64,000 nucleotides of DNA from Clostridia bacterium. GTDB taxonomy: Bacteria > Bacillota > Clostridia > Christensenellales > Borkfalkiaceae. The notes beneath the pieces were generated by a model. The model had not been told where the DNA came from. It was given only the letters and a program-made list of their open reading frames with translations, and ran no database searches. A program made the position numbers and the translations under genes. The stretch lies in the NCBI GenBank assembly GCA_017473605.1, contig JAFUKM010000010.1, positions 25,625 to 89,624 of the forward strand. The letters are read 5' to 3'. Shown here in pieces: positions 1-8,053 of this stretch. Within the stretch, counting starts at the first letter, position 1, and the number at the start of each line of letters is the position of its first letter.

Positions 1-1978
1 CTACCTGCGCGAATACGTCGTCGAGCGTTACGCGGCTTTGTTCTTTAATCATGCTTTCGCGTTGCTTGTTCTTTCTTTCTTCTTGCACTTGCTTCATCAG
101 CGCTTGGTCTACAACCATAATGCTGTCGCCTGCGTTAGGTACTTCTTCCATACCTAAAATGGATACCGCCATGGACGGACCTGCCGATTTTACAGCTCTG
201 CCCTTATCGTCAAACATAGCGCGGACTCTACCCATCGTCGTACCCGAAAGGATATTGTCGCCCGTTTTAAGCGTACCCGTTTGCACGATAATGCTGGCAA
301 CGGGACCTTTGCCTTTATCCAGCTTTGCTTCAATAATCGTACCTTTGGCAGGTCTGTCGGGGTTCGCTTTAAGCTCTTGCATTTCCGCAACGAGATTGAC
401 CGATTCCAACAGCTCGTCGATACCCATACCCGTCTTTGCGGACACGGGAATCACCATCGTATCGCCGCCCCATTCTTCGGGTACAAGTTCGTGTTCGATG
501 AGTTCTTGTTTTACTCTATCGGGATTTACTTCGTACTTATCCATCTTGTTCATTGCAACGATGATAGGTACGTTTGCCGCCTTGGCGTGGTTGATAGCCT
601 CCACTGTTTGGGGCATAATACCGTCGTCTGCCGCAACCACGAGAATTACGACGTCCGTAACCTGCGCGCCGCGCGCACGCATCGCCGTGAACGCCGCGTG
701 CCCGGGCGTATCGATAAACGTGATTTGCTTACCTTTTGCCGTAACCGTGTACGCGCCGATGCTTTGCGTAATACCGCCTGCTTCACCGCTGGTAACCGAC
801 GTCGCGCGGATTTTATCGAGAAGCGACGTTTTACCGTGGTCTACGTGCCCCATAACCGTAACGACGGGCGCGCGGGTAATAAGCTTGCTTTCGTCTTCTA
901 CCGCCGTCGTATCCATAAGCACTTCTTCCGCCGTCTTTTCGGGTTTGTATTCCAAGTCGATTTCCATATCCGCCGCCAAAAGCGCTGCGTTTTCGTAATC
1001 GATGGAATCGTTAATGCCTTTCATAATACCTGCCTTAAACAAGCGTTTCGTGATTTCTACCGCCGATACGCCGAGCTTTTCGGACAATACCTTCAAAGGA
1101 ATATCCTGCGTCGTTACCACAGCGTGGTCGATTTTAATCGTTTGAATTTCTTGACGCTTTTGCTTCTTGGGCGAACGGACTTTTCTATAACCGGACTTAT
1201 CTTCGTCAAAATCTTCCACCGTCATACCCTGTTGCTTTGCAAGCGCGCGCTTGGAAAGGGTTTTCTTTTCCGTATACGTCTTTTCGAACGTCTTTTTCTT
1301 TGCCGCAGCCGAAAAAGACTTATTATCCCTACTCGGCATAGCAGGCGCGCTGACGGGAGCGCTGATATTTACCGACGGTCTTGCGCTTTGCGGCGCGCGA
1401 GTAGGCGCTCCACTCGTCGGACGCATCGGTCTATCCCCTTGCGGACGGGCGGGACGGTACGTCGAGCCGTACGCGTTATTATTCTCCGTGCCCGGCTTCG
1501 CCACGTATTCGCCTTGCACTTGACCGTTACGGAAATAACGGGGCGCGCGCGGCGCGGCAGGCGCTTTGGGCGCAAACGTCTTTACTTCGGGTTTTTCTTC
1601 CGCTTTCGGCGTTTCCGCAGGCGTTGCTGCTTCTACGGGAGCTGTTTCTTCCGCTACGGGTTCTGCTTTCTTCTCCGTTTTCTTTTTCGGTTTTTCTTCT
1701 ACCGTTTCGGGTTCGGAAACAACCTGTTTCGCCGCTTCTTCCGCCGCGATACGCGCGGCTTCTTCTGCCGCGGCGCGCGCTTCCGCTTCCGCTCTTGCAG
1801 CCGCTTCCGCTGCTTCCGCCGCTTCGCGTTCCGCTTTTTCAGCTTCCAATACGGTTAATTTTTTCAATATTTCCGAAAGACTTTTTTCCGTGGACGAAAG
1901 ACGCTTCAACACGCCGCCAAGGCTATCGTCTTCCAATAATTTCAATACGTTCTCCACGTTTTCGTATTTTTTTGCCAT
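1..1978 (-). CDS. infB: Translation initiation factor IF-2 (3' end outside window)
   Basis: IF-2 is the GTPase that places initiator tRNA on the 30S subunit and promotes subunit joining. About 659 codons are visible, and the frame runs off the left edge without a stop. The N-terminal third is a low-complexity Ala/Glu helix followed by a Pro/Arg-rich linker. An IF2_N domain (IKIDHAVVTTQDIPLKVLSE) comes near residue 285. The GTPase domain starts near residue 376 with GHVDHGKT, then DTPGHAAF, NKMDK and SAKTG, so G1, G3, G4 and G5 are intact. Domain II begins before the edge; the C-terminal tRNA-binding domains are not seen. It is the last visible gene of the rimP-nusA operon and starts 4 nt after ylxQ stops. 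The ATG at 1978 is the first in frame after an upstream stop. Confidence 0.97.
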   Translation of the reverse strand, partial: MAKKYENVENVLKLLEDDSLGGVLKRLSSTEKSLSEILKKLTVLEAEKAEREAAEAAEAAARAEAEARAAAEEAARIAAEEAAKQVVSEPETVEEKPKKKTEKKAEPVAEETAPVEAATPAETPKAEEKPEVKTFAPKAPAAPRAPRYFRNGQVQGEYVAKPGTENNNAYGSTYRPARPQGDRPMRPTSGAPTRAPQSARPSVNISAPVSAPAMPSRDNKSFSAAAKKKTFEKTYTEKKTLSKRALAKQQGMTVEDFDEDKSGYRKVRSPKKQKRQEIQTIKIDHAVVTTQDIPLKVLSEKLGVSAVEITKRLFKAGIMKGINDSIDYENAALLAADMEIDLEYKPEKTAEEVLMDTTAVEDESKLITRAPVVTVMGHVDHGKTSLLDKIRATSVTSGEAGGITQSIGAYTVTAKGKQITFIDTPGHAAFTAMRARGAQVTDVVILVVAADDGIMPQTVEAINHAKAANVPIIVAMNKMDKYEVNPDRVKQELIEHELVPEEWGGDTMVIPVSAKTGMGIDELLESVNLVAEMQELKANPDRPAKGTIIEAKLDKGKGPVASIIVQTGTLKTGDNILSGTTMGRVRAMFDDKGRAVKSAGPSMAVSILGMEEVPNAGDSIMVVDQALMKQVQEERKNKQRESMIKEQSRVTLDDVFAQV

Positions 1979-1982
1979 AAGT

Positions 1983-2315
1983 TCAGTTGGTTCCTCCCGA
2001 ATATAATTTGAATTGAGGCTCGCTTTCGGCAACGGAAAGTATTGCCAAAGCGAGATTTTTGTCTTTAATCGCTACCGCTTTTACTCCTACTTTGTGTAAA
2101 AGCGCGCCCAATACGTCGTTCTCTACGACGAGCATTGGGCAACGCAAGCGTTCCCACGCTTTTTTCATTTCTTTAAACGAACTCTCGCCCAATGCGCCGT
2201 CGGCAAGCAAGAGAAAAGCCTTTTTTTGCTGTGCCACGTCGTCTACGCCAAACGCGATTTTTCTTGCGCGGATACAAAAGCCGAGATACGTTTCTATCTT
2301 ACTTTTCACGGGCAA
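1983..2315 (-). CDS. ylxQ: L7Ae/L30e-family ribosomal protein YlxQ
   Basis: A small RNA-binding protein of the L7Ae/L30e fold, found in many Bacillota between rnpM and infB. The 110 residues show the family pattern: an N-terminal helix with CIRARKIAFG, a central strand giving LLLADGALGESS, and a C-terminal VAIKDKNLALAIL helix. In bacteria its exact RNA target is not settled; related members bind kink-turns. The start is uncertain. A TTG at 2315 lies 6 nt after a GGAGG, while an in-frame GTG at 2309 lies 12 nt after it; I favour TTG by spacing. The 5' end overlaps the rnpM stop, implying translational coupling. Confidence 0.88.
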   Translation of the reverse strand: MPVKSKIETYLGFCIRARKIAFGVDDVAQQKKAFLLLADGALGESSFKEMKKAWERLRCPMLVVENDVLGALLHKVGVKAVAIKDKNLALAILSVAESEPQFKLYSGGTN

Positions 2316-2571
2316 TCTTTTCCTCCACGCCTTGATACACCGCTTGGGATACGTCCGTAGAAAAAGCTTTGTGCAAAAGCTTTTTATCGTTTAATTTTTT
2401 CAGACACGCTTCGTCGTTACAAATATACGCGCCTCTGCCCGCCGCTTTGCCTGTGGGGTCGGCGGAAATATCTCCGTCGGCAGTTTTTACCACTCTCGTC
2501 ATTTCCTTTTTCGGCTTCATTTGACGGCAAGCAATACACATTCTCATAGGTACGGACTTCGTTTTTGCCAT
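2299..2571 (-). CDS. rnpM: RNase P modulator RnpM (YlxR, DUF448)
   Basis: A 90-residue YlxR-family protein. Family work names it RnpM because it binds RNase P RNA and modulates its activity; that role is taken from homologues. The sequence has the diagnostic start PMRMCIACRQMKPKKEM, the GKAAGRGAYIC stretch, and a second Cys at DEACLKKL. These give the conserved basic RNA-binding surface. It sits between nusA and ylxQ, 17 nt after the nusA stop, with a modest GGAG ribosome site. Confidence 0.93.
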   Translation of the reverse strand: MAKTKSVPMRMCIACRQMKPKKEMTRVVKTADGDISADPTGKAAGRGAYICNDEACLKKLNDKKLLHKAFSTDVSQAVYQGVEEKIAREK

Positions 2572-2588
2572 AATTGCGCTCCGTTTTC

Positions 2589-3677
2589 TTATTCTTCTTC
2601 CGCCTCTTCGCTTTCCATCTGCGCCAAAAGCTCTGCCGCTTCGGGCGAAGACGCGCTCTTTACGTCAATCTTCCAACCGGTAAGGCGAGCCGCCAAACGC
2701 GCGTTTTGACCGTCTCTACCGATAGCAAGCGACAGCTTGTCGTCGGGAACGATAGCAATGGCGCTGCGTTCGCCCTTTGCCGTTACGGAAATAACCGTCG
2801 CGGGAGAAAGCGCCTTGTAAATGAACGCCAAGGGGTCTTCGTTCCATACGATAATATCGATTTTTTCGCCGCCGAGCTCTTCTACGACAGCGTTCACTCT
2901 TGCACCGCGGTTGCCTACGCACGCACCTACTGCGTCTACGTGCGAATCGTTGGACACGATTGCCATCTTCGTGCGGTGACCTGCTTCACGCGCGATTTCT
3001 TTGATTTCTACCAAGCCTTGCGCGATTTCGGGTACTTGCTCTTCAAAGAGTTTCTTTACCAACCCGGGCGCGCTGCGGGAAACGACGATTTGCGACGATT
3101 TACCGCTGCTCTTTACGCGTTTCACGAATACTTTAATTCTATCGCCGATATTGTATCTTTCGGAAGCCACTCTGTCCTGCGGGGGCATAACGCCTTCGAT
3201 TTTCTTTTCGCCAAGTTCTACGTACACGTTACGCTCGTCAATCTTACGGATAACGCCTTCCATAAGCTCGCCTTCTTTATCCGAGAACGCCGAAAGCGTG
3301 TTGTCGCGTTCCGCTTCGTGCAACTTTTGCAAGATAACCTGTCTTGCCGTTTGCGCGGCGATACGCCCGAAATCTTTGGGAATAAAGATACGTTCTATCG
3401 TATCGCCCACTTGATAATTCGGGTTCAATGCCTGCGCGTCTTCCAAGGATACTTCTTTATCCTTGTCAACAACTTCTTCTACAACGTAACGCGTAGCTTT
3501 GAATTCAATCGTACCCTTTTCCGCGTCCAAAGAGACGGTAACGTCCGCGCCGCCGTCGTACTGCTTTTTGTATGCCGACGCAAGCGCATTTTGCAGCGTT
3601 TCAATAAACGCTTCTTCGCTAATCCCCTTCTCTCTTACCAAATCGGTAAGCGCCGCAAAAAACTCCTTGTTTTCCAT
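2589..3677 (-). CDS. nusA: Transcription termination/antitermination factor NusA
   Basis: NusA binds RNA polymerase and nascent RNA and controls pausing, termination and antitermination. The 362-residue protein has the Bacillota architecture without the C-terminal acidic repeats of proteobacteria: an N-terminal polymerase-binding domain, an S1 domain near residues 130-200 (GVIRKIDERNVYVELG), then two KH domains with VGNRGARV and AIGRDGQNARLAARLTGW. The tail is acidic. I chose the ATG at 3677 because AGGAG lies 9 nt upstream; an earlier in-frame start at 3704 lacks a site. Its operon partners are rimP upstream and rnpM downstream. Confidence 0.97.
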   Translation of the reverse strand: MENKEFFAALTDLVREKGISEEAFIETLQNALASAYKKQYDGGADVTVSLDAEKGTIEFKATRYVVEEVVDKDKEVSLEDAQALNPNYQVGDTIERIFIPKDFGRIAAQTARQVILQKLHEAERDNTLSAFSDKEGELMEGVIRKIDERNVYVELGEKKIEGVMPPQDRVASERYNIGDRIKVFVKRVKSSGKSSQIVVSRSAPGLVKKLFEEQVPEIAQGLVEIKEIAREAGHRTKMAIVSNDSHVDAVGACVGNRGARVNAVVEELGGEKIDIIVWNEDPLAFIYKALSPATVISVTAKGERSAIAIVPDDKLSLAIGRDGQNARLAARLTGWKIDVKSASSPEAAELLAQMESEEAEEE

Positions 3678-3734
3678 AATGTAATTCTCCTGTTCTTTTT
3701 TCAAGAATATATTGATTTTTTATTTTTTGATTGA

Positions 3735-4205
3735 TTATAAAAGTCCGTCGAAATCGATTGCCCTGCAAATTTTCGCAATCTTGGAAATTTCCAGCTTCAA
3801 CGTTTCCTTGCCTTCTTCCACTTCGATACAGTTCCCGTCGTAGGATACGAGCTTCGCTTCGAAAAACTTTTTCCCTTTTAGCGGAGCAAACAACTTAATC
3901 TCTACCTTTTCGCCCATACACTTTTGAAAATCTCTCGCCGTTTTGAGCGGTCTGTCCAGCCCCGGCGAAGATACGTTGAGCGTGTACGGCTGCCCAAAGG
4001 TCGGGTCTAATGCGTCAAGCGGCTCGTCAATCGCGCGGTGGAATTTTTCACAAGTATTCAAGTCCACGCCGCCGTCGATATCGATATAGACGGTAAGGGC
4101 AGGCTCTTTACCCTGCTTGAACTCGATTTCCACGATTTCGATTTGCATTTCGTCGGCAATCGGCTGCAAGGCGTTTTGAATTTCTTCAATCGGTTTTACC
4201 TTCAT
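3735..4205 (-). CDS. rimP: Ribosome maturation factor RimP
   Basis: RimP assists assembly of the 30S subunit. The 156-residue protein shows the RimP core: VEIEFKQGKEPALTVYID, then the Cys-His-Arg-Asp segment around CEKFHRAIDE, the hallmark NVSSPGLDRPLKTARDF, and a C-terminal SH3-like barrel ending with ISKIAKICRAIDFD. The start at 4205 is preceded by AGGGG. Upstream in-frame codons would run through the leader hairpin and are less likely. It is the first gene of the nusA-infB operon. Confidence 0.95.
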   Translation of the reverse strand: MKVKPIEEIQNALQPIADEMQIEIVEIEFKQGKEPALTVYIDIDGGVDLNTCEKFHRAIDEPLDALDPTFGQPYTLNVSSPGLDRPLKTARDFQKCMGEKVEIKLFAPLKGKKFFEAKLVSYDGNCIEVEEGKETLKLEISKIAKICRAIDFDGLL

Positions 4206-4225
4206 GTTTACCCCTATATAATGCG

Positions 4226-4253
4226 ATTGAGAGTGGCGCTTGCCACTCTCAAT
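4226..4253 (-). promoter_or_regulatory. 12-bp leader hairpin before rimP
   Basis: A perfect 12-bp inverted repeat (arms 4226-4237 and 4242-4253) with a 4-nt loop lies in the untranslated leader, about 20 nt before the rimP start. No U-tract follows it on the minus strand, so it is not an intrinsic terminator. It could modulate translation or RNA stability. Structured rimP leaders are known in other bacteria, but I cannot match this one to a named family. Confidence 0.6.
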
Positions 4254-4281
4254 ACTCATTACTGAATTATTAAGTATCCTT

Positions 4282-4310
4282 ATTATACCATTATCTTACG
4301 CAAAATGCAA
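4282..4310 (-). promoter_or_regulatory. Sigma-A promoter of the rimP-infB operon
   Basis: On the minus strand TTGCAT (4310-4305) and TATAAT (4287-4282) are separated by 17 nt, and a TGG precedes the -10 as an extended element. The predicted start is near 4275, giving a leader of about 70 nt that contains the 12-bp hairpin. Confidence 0.8.
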
Positions 4311-4341
4311 GCGTTTTAAGCAATTTTTTCAAAAGGTTTTT

Positions 4342-5586
4342 TCAATTAAATAAAGGTGCGCTACCGTCTAAACAGTTAACCTGCGCCGTGGCAATATTCT
4401 CCGCCCAAAGCGTTTCTTTTTCAAGATTAGCCCACGCCGCCTTATCCCCAGCGTACGTAATATTACTTAAAGAGCTATTGTTATGAAACGCACGAAATCC
4501 AATATAAGTTGTGCTTTGATAAATATTAATCTGCGTTAATTTACCACAATATTTGAACGCAAAATCGTTAATTATTTGAATACCATCCCACATAAACACC
4601 ATTTCCAATTTATCACAAAACGCAAAGGCAAATTTTCCTATGGACGTTACCGAATCGGGAATTTCAATACTTATTAAATTGTCGCACCCATAAAAAGCCC
4701 TATCGGGAATTTCATTTACGCCTTTTCCTATTACTATACTCGACAAAGAATCACAATTATAAAAAGCTCTTGTTCCGATACGGGTAATATTATCTCCTAT
4801 CACGACGCTTGTCAAATCACTCCCCGAAAAAGCATTATCCGCAATTTCTTTAACCGCTTTCCCCTTGTATTGCAAAGGAATTACTAATTCCTTGTCCATA
4901 CAAGTTCCTATACCCGTAATAATATAATACGTTTTATCTTCGCTTTCCTCGTATTTCAATCCTACCGATTCCGTTTTAAGACAAACGGTACACGTACCGT
5001 TTTCTAAATCATGCGTTCCTAATCCTGCATAACCGAATACTTCCGTTCCTTTTGCTCCACAAACACATGAATAATGCCATTTTGCCTTTTCTTTACACGT
5101 TTTTTCTTCGGCAAAATATTCCACCGTCGTTATTTCCTTGTCAAATATATGCGGAAGCAGTTCTCCATACTCAAAAGTTTCCGTTCCTTTTGTGCCGCAA
5201 TTTAAGCATGATTCGTAATACGTCGCTCTTGTCGTACAAGTTGCTTTACTATTCAAATATTCTTGATTAGGCGTTTGAATATAATTATGTTCCAACGGAA
5301 GCCCGTACCTAAAAACTTCCGTCCCTTTCGCCCCACAAGTACAAGAATAATAATATGTAGCAGCTTGCGTACAAGTTGCTTTACTCGCCTTATATTTAGT
5401 ACCTAATTTTTCTTTGTCAAACTCATGCAGGTAATCGCCGTATTCCTTATCACAATTCTCACAAATCGCTCTATGCATACAATCCGCCGTTCCGCCCACG
5501 TGTTCACACTCTTTTTCGCATGCAAATAAAGATATTCCGCTTATACACAATAAAAATATACCAATAAAAATACGTCTTTTTTTCAT
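4342..5586 (-). CDS. BspA-like leucine-rich-repeat lipoprotein with Cys-rich repeats
   Basis: A 414-residue secreted lipoprotein: a basic hydrophobic signal peptide ends in LFAC, with Cys23 as the likely lipidated residue. Residues 25-205 hold about three and a half Cys-rich repeats of the form ATC-(8-10)-SCxCGxKGTExFxYG, each with one Cys plus a CxC or CxxC pair and usually an H after the Tyr-Gly. Residues 215-395 form BspA-type LRR_5 repeats (for example SVTSIGKFAFAFCDKLEM). The role is unknown; LRR_5 surface proteins of gut bacteria often mediate adhesion or ligand binding. It has its own promoter and diverges from a small XRE regulator, the same arrangement as at 8.0-9.9 kb. Confidence 0.85.
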   Translation of the reverse strand: MKKRRIFIGIFLLCISGISLFACEKECEHVGGTADCMHRAICENCDKEYGDYLHEFDKEKLGTKYKASKATCTQAATYYYSCTCGAKGTEVFRYGLPLEHNYIQTPNQEYLNSKATCTTRATYYESCLNCGTKGTETFEYGELLPHIFDKEITTVEYFAEEKTCKEKAKWHYSCVCGAKGTEVFGYAGLGTHDLENGTCTVCLKTESVGLKYEESEDKTYYIITGIGTCMDKELVIPLQYKGKAVKEIADNAFSGSDLTSVVIGDNITRIGTRAFYNCDSLSSIVIGKGVNEIPDRAFYGCDNLISIEIPDSVTSIGKFAFAFCDKLEMVFMWDGIQIINDFAFKYCGKLTQINIYQSTTYIGFRAFHNNSSLSNITYAGDKAAWANLEKETLWAENIATAQVNCLDGSAPLFN

Positions 5587-5623
5587 TTTTGTTACCTTTT
5601 ACCAATTTTTTAGTACAAAAGCA

Positions 5624-5652
5624 ATTATAAATGATTATTTTTGGTTTGTCAA
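5624..5652 (-). promoter_or_regulatory. Sigma-A promoter of the LRR lipoprotein gene
   Basis: TTGACA (5652-5647) and TATAAT (5629-5624) on the minus strand are 17 nt apart and both match consensus. The start would fall near 5617, about 30 nt before the ATG at 5586. An extended -10 (TGGTAAAAT, ending at 5680) faces the other way toward the XRE gene but has no clear -35. Confidence 0.8.
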
Positions 5653-5710
5653 GGCGCATCTACTAAAAATATGGTAAAATGTGAAAAATAATAGTATGGT
5701 AGGTTGAAAA

Positions 5711-5983
5711 ATGCAAAACAGGATACGGGATTTGAGAGAAGATATGGATTTACGGCAAAGCGATTTGGCGGAAAAAACGGGCATTGACCAACGGACGATT
5801 TCCAATTACGAAACGGGAAAGACCGCGCCCGACGCGTACGCGCTTATCCGCCTTGCCGATTTTTTCGGCGTTTCCATTGATTATCTTGTCGGAAGGGTAC
5901 AACACGATTATTCCACAAACGAAAAACGCATACGTATCATCGAGAATATCCAAACGCAATTAGACGAACTGAAAAAATACTGA
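5711..5983 (+). CDS. XRE-family helix-turn-helix regulator
   Basis: A 90-residue DNA-binding protein. Residues 5-62 form a Cro/CI-type HTH: RIRDLREDMDLRQSDLAEKT, then IDQRTISNYETGK as the recognition helix, and PDAYALIRLADFFGVSIDYLVG closing the fold. The last 25 residues are a polar helix, possibly for dimerisation. It diverges from the LRR lipoprotein at 4342-5586, so regulation of that gene and of itself is likely but inferred. TATGGTA occurs twice in its upstream region (5670 and 5695), which may be part of its site. The ribosome site is weak. Confidence 0.88.
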   Translation: MQNRIRDLREDMDLRQSDLAEKTGIDQRTISNYETGKTAPDAYALIRLADFFGVSIDYLVGRVQHDYSTNEKRIRIIENIQTQLDELKKY

Positions 5984-5987
5984 TACG

Positions 5988-6021
5988 AAAAAACGGAGAG
6001 CCAATCGACTCTCCGTTTCTT
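5988..6021. terminator. Bidirectional terminator between XRE gene and fbp
   Basis: A 10-bp stem (5991-6000 with 6009-6018) and 8-nt loop follows the XRE stop. On the minus strand it is followed by six U residues, suiting fbp; on the plus strand the U-tract is shorter. Confidence 0.8.
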
Positions 6022-6033
6022 ATGTAAAATCCC

Positions 6034-7851
6034 TTATACCTTATAATAATCTTTCAACATGGATTTCAATACTTCGATTTGCTTTTGCATTGCAATTCCT
6101 TTATCCGTTTGCTTTACCAAAATTCGTTTATCAAACGTAAACAGCGTGCGAACGGTACTTTTCAAATCGGCATAGCTTTCCAAGACTTCCGCTTGCGAGA
6201 ACTTGGGCGAGTGGCAAACAAGGTGCACGCCTTCGGAATTGCAAATCAGCGTATATCCGCCGATACCCGTTTTTTCGTGATAAGCTTTGGACAATCCGCC
6301 GTCTATCGTGATATGGCGACAATTTCCGCTTTCGGGCGTTTCCCCGTCCTTTACCCGTACGGGCATGTGTCCGTTGACGATAACCGAATATTTGCCTTGC
6401 AAACCGAATTCGGCAAGCACTTTTAAACAAAAATCTTCTCTTTTTACAAACTCGTAATACGAATCTTTATTTTCTATCTCCGTTTCGCCCAAGAAATATT
6501 TTTTATACACGCACATTTTATCTCTGCCGTACAGCGGAGATTTTTTACCGCACCAAAGATACCACATAAAGTCGATAGAGTATCTATCCCCCGTCGCCGC
6601 CGCGCGGACGAGCGTATCCAATCTATCGTACAAATCCTTGCCCTTATATTGTTTATCCCCGACGGTAACGGACGAAAATTCCCCGTTCGGCTCGGTAGGT
6701 ACGCAACCGTGCATAAGCAAGTTGCCGTTAAACGTCTTGTACATACTCCCTTTCTTCAACAGGAATTGCACGTGTTCTTTCAAGCGTTTATTCGTTTTAA
6801 ACTCGGTTGTCAAAAGCTCGATAAGCGCGCGCTCCTTTTTTGTGAGCGTAGAAGACGGGTACAAAATTCTGTCGTCCATATCGAACTCGCCGTGCCGTTT
6901 GATAAGCGCGTTTTCTATTTTCAACTGCATTACCGTTATTGCTTTCGTCATCTTAGCAAGCAGTTCGTTTTTCTCGAAATCGCTTTCTTGTCCGTATACG
7001 TCGGAAATGCGGAACGCTTCGCATTTATCGTCCGCGTATTCTTCCAGCGCAAACGCCATTAAAGGGCGCAGGTTGATACCGTAATTTTCAATAACTTGCA
7101 AGTTTCTGTACGCGCAGTTGATACGGATAAGGTTGCAAACGCACGCTTCGTTGCCAAAGTGCGCGCCCATCCAAAGCACGTCGTGATTGCCCCACTCAAT
7201 ATCGAGCGAGTGGTATTGTTTGAGTTTATCCAAAATTTTATCTGCGCCGTTACCCCTATCGTAAATATCGCCTACGATATGCAAATGGTCTACCGCGAGC
7301 CGCTGGATAAGCGAACACATTGCGCCGATAAATTTATCGGCGTTGCCAAGCTCGATAATACCCGAAATGATATTGGAATAGTATTCCGATTTCGTGATAC
7401 TGTGATAGGGCATATTGATAAGTTCGTCTATGATATATTGATAGTCCCTTGGCAACGATTTACGCACTTTCGAACGGGTGTATTTCGCCGCCACGAGTTT
7501 ACACACTTCAATCAAGCGATACAGCGTTACTTCATAAAAACGCGCCGCGCCGTACGTGCCCTTGACCTTTTCCAAAGTCTTTTCAGGATAATATATCAGT
7601 GTTGCGAGTTCATTTTTTTCGTCTTGCGAAAGCGTATCCCCAAGCGCCAAATCGATTTTCGTGCGGATAACGCCCGAAGCGTTGCGCAAAATATGTAAAA
7701 ACGTTTCCGATTCCCCGTGCAAATCGCTCAAAAAGTGCTCTGTACCTTTGGGCAAATTGAGAATCGCGCGCAAGTTGATAATTTCCGTCATTACCTCTTG
7801 CGGCGTAGAGAACTGTTTTGCAAGCAATCCGTAAACTTCGTCGTAACGCAT
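6034..7851 (-). CDS. fbp: Fructose-1,6-bisphosphatase class III
   Basis: Hydrolyses fructose-1,6-bisphosphate to fructose-6-phosphate in gluconeogenesis. The 605-residue length and sequence fit the Firmicutes-specific class III enzyme, a metallophosphoesterase fold. Metal-binding motifs are visible: HFLSDLHGE near residue 38, IVGDIYDRG and WGNHDVLWMG in the middle, and VNGHMPVRV with ITIDGG toward the C-terminus. The ATG at 7851 has AAGGAG 6 nt upstream. It is monocistronic, with its own promoter and a terminator shared with the XRE gene. It lies inside the accessory block that splits the ispG-rimP neighbourhood. Confidence 0.96.
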   Translation of the reverse strand: MRYDEVYGLLAKQFSTPQEVMTEIINLRAILNLPKGTEHFLSDLHGESETFLHILRNASGVIRTKIDLALGDTLSQDEKNELATLIYYPEKTLEKVKGTYGAARFYEVTLYRLIEVCKLVAAKYTRSKVRKSLPRDYQYIIDELINMPYHSITKSEYYSNIISGIIELGNADKFIGAMCSLIQRLAVDHLHIVGDIYDRGNGADKILDKLKQYHSLDIEWGNHDVLWMGAHFGNEACVCNLIRINCAYRNLQVIENYGINLRPLMAFALEEYADDKCEAFRISDVYGQESDFEKNELLAKMTKAITVMQLKIENALIKRHGEFDMDDRILYPSSTLTKKERALIELLTTEFKTNKRLKEHVQFLLKKGSMYKTFNGNLLMHGCVPTEPNGEFSSVTVGDKQYKGKDLYDRLDTLVRAAATGDRYSIDFMWYLWCGKKSPLYGRDKMCVYKKYFLGETEIENKDSYYEFVKREDFCLKVLAEFGLQGKYSVIVNGHMPVRVKDGETPESGNCRHITIDGGLSKAYHEKTGIGGYTLICNSEGVHLVCHSPKFSQAEVLESYADLKSTVRTLFTFDKRILVKQTDKGIAMQKQIEVLKSMLKDYYKV

Positions 7852-7967
7852 AAATCGCTCCTTTTCTCTTATTTCCCGCGAATCGTGAAAGCGGGGGAAC
7901 AAAGCCCCGTTTCTTTCCGTGGAACTATTACGTATTCTATTATACCATCAGCACGCCCGTTTTGCAA
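7852..7967 (-). promoter_or_regulatory. fbp promoter and hairpin leader
   Basis: TTGCAA (7967-7962) and TATAAT (7944-7939) are 17 nt apart, with TGG before the -10. The leader of about 80 nt contains a GC-rich hairpin (around 7887-7915; CGGGG pairing with CCCCG, flanked by GAAA and UUUC) before the ribosome site. No terminator U-tract follows it, so any control would be translational or on stability. Confidence 0.7.
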
Positions 7968-8012
7968 GCGTATTCAAGAATTTTCAAGAAAAAACTCGGT
8001 CCGTACGAGCAT

Positions 8013-8044
8013 ACGAAAAGCAGAGCCGAAGCTCTGCTTTTTTC
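8013..8044. terminator. Terminator after the LRR lipoprotein gene
   Basis: A 10-bp stem (8017-8026 with 8031-8040) closes on a UUCG tetraloop in the minus-strand RNA, just after the stop at 8054. The U-tract is only four residues on the minus strand and longer on the plus strand. Confidence 0.65.
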
Positions 8045-8053
8045 TTATTGATA

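Noticed and set aside
281-1858. A 525-codon plus-strand open frame opposite infB
   Set aside because: Its product is an Arg/Phe-rich string with no domain, produced by the codon bias of infB on the other strand, which carries all IF-2 motifs.
2574-3734. A 386-codon plus-strand open frame opposite nusA
   Set aside because: Antisense shadow; the minus strand encodes S1 and KH domains.
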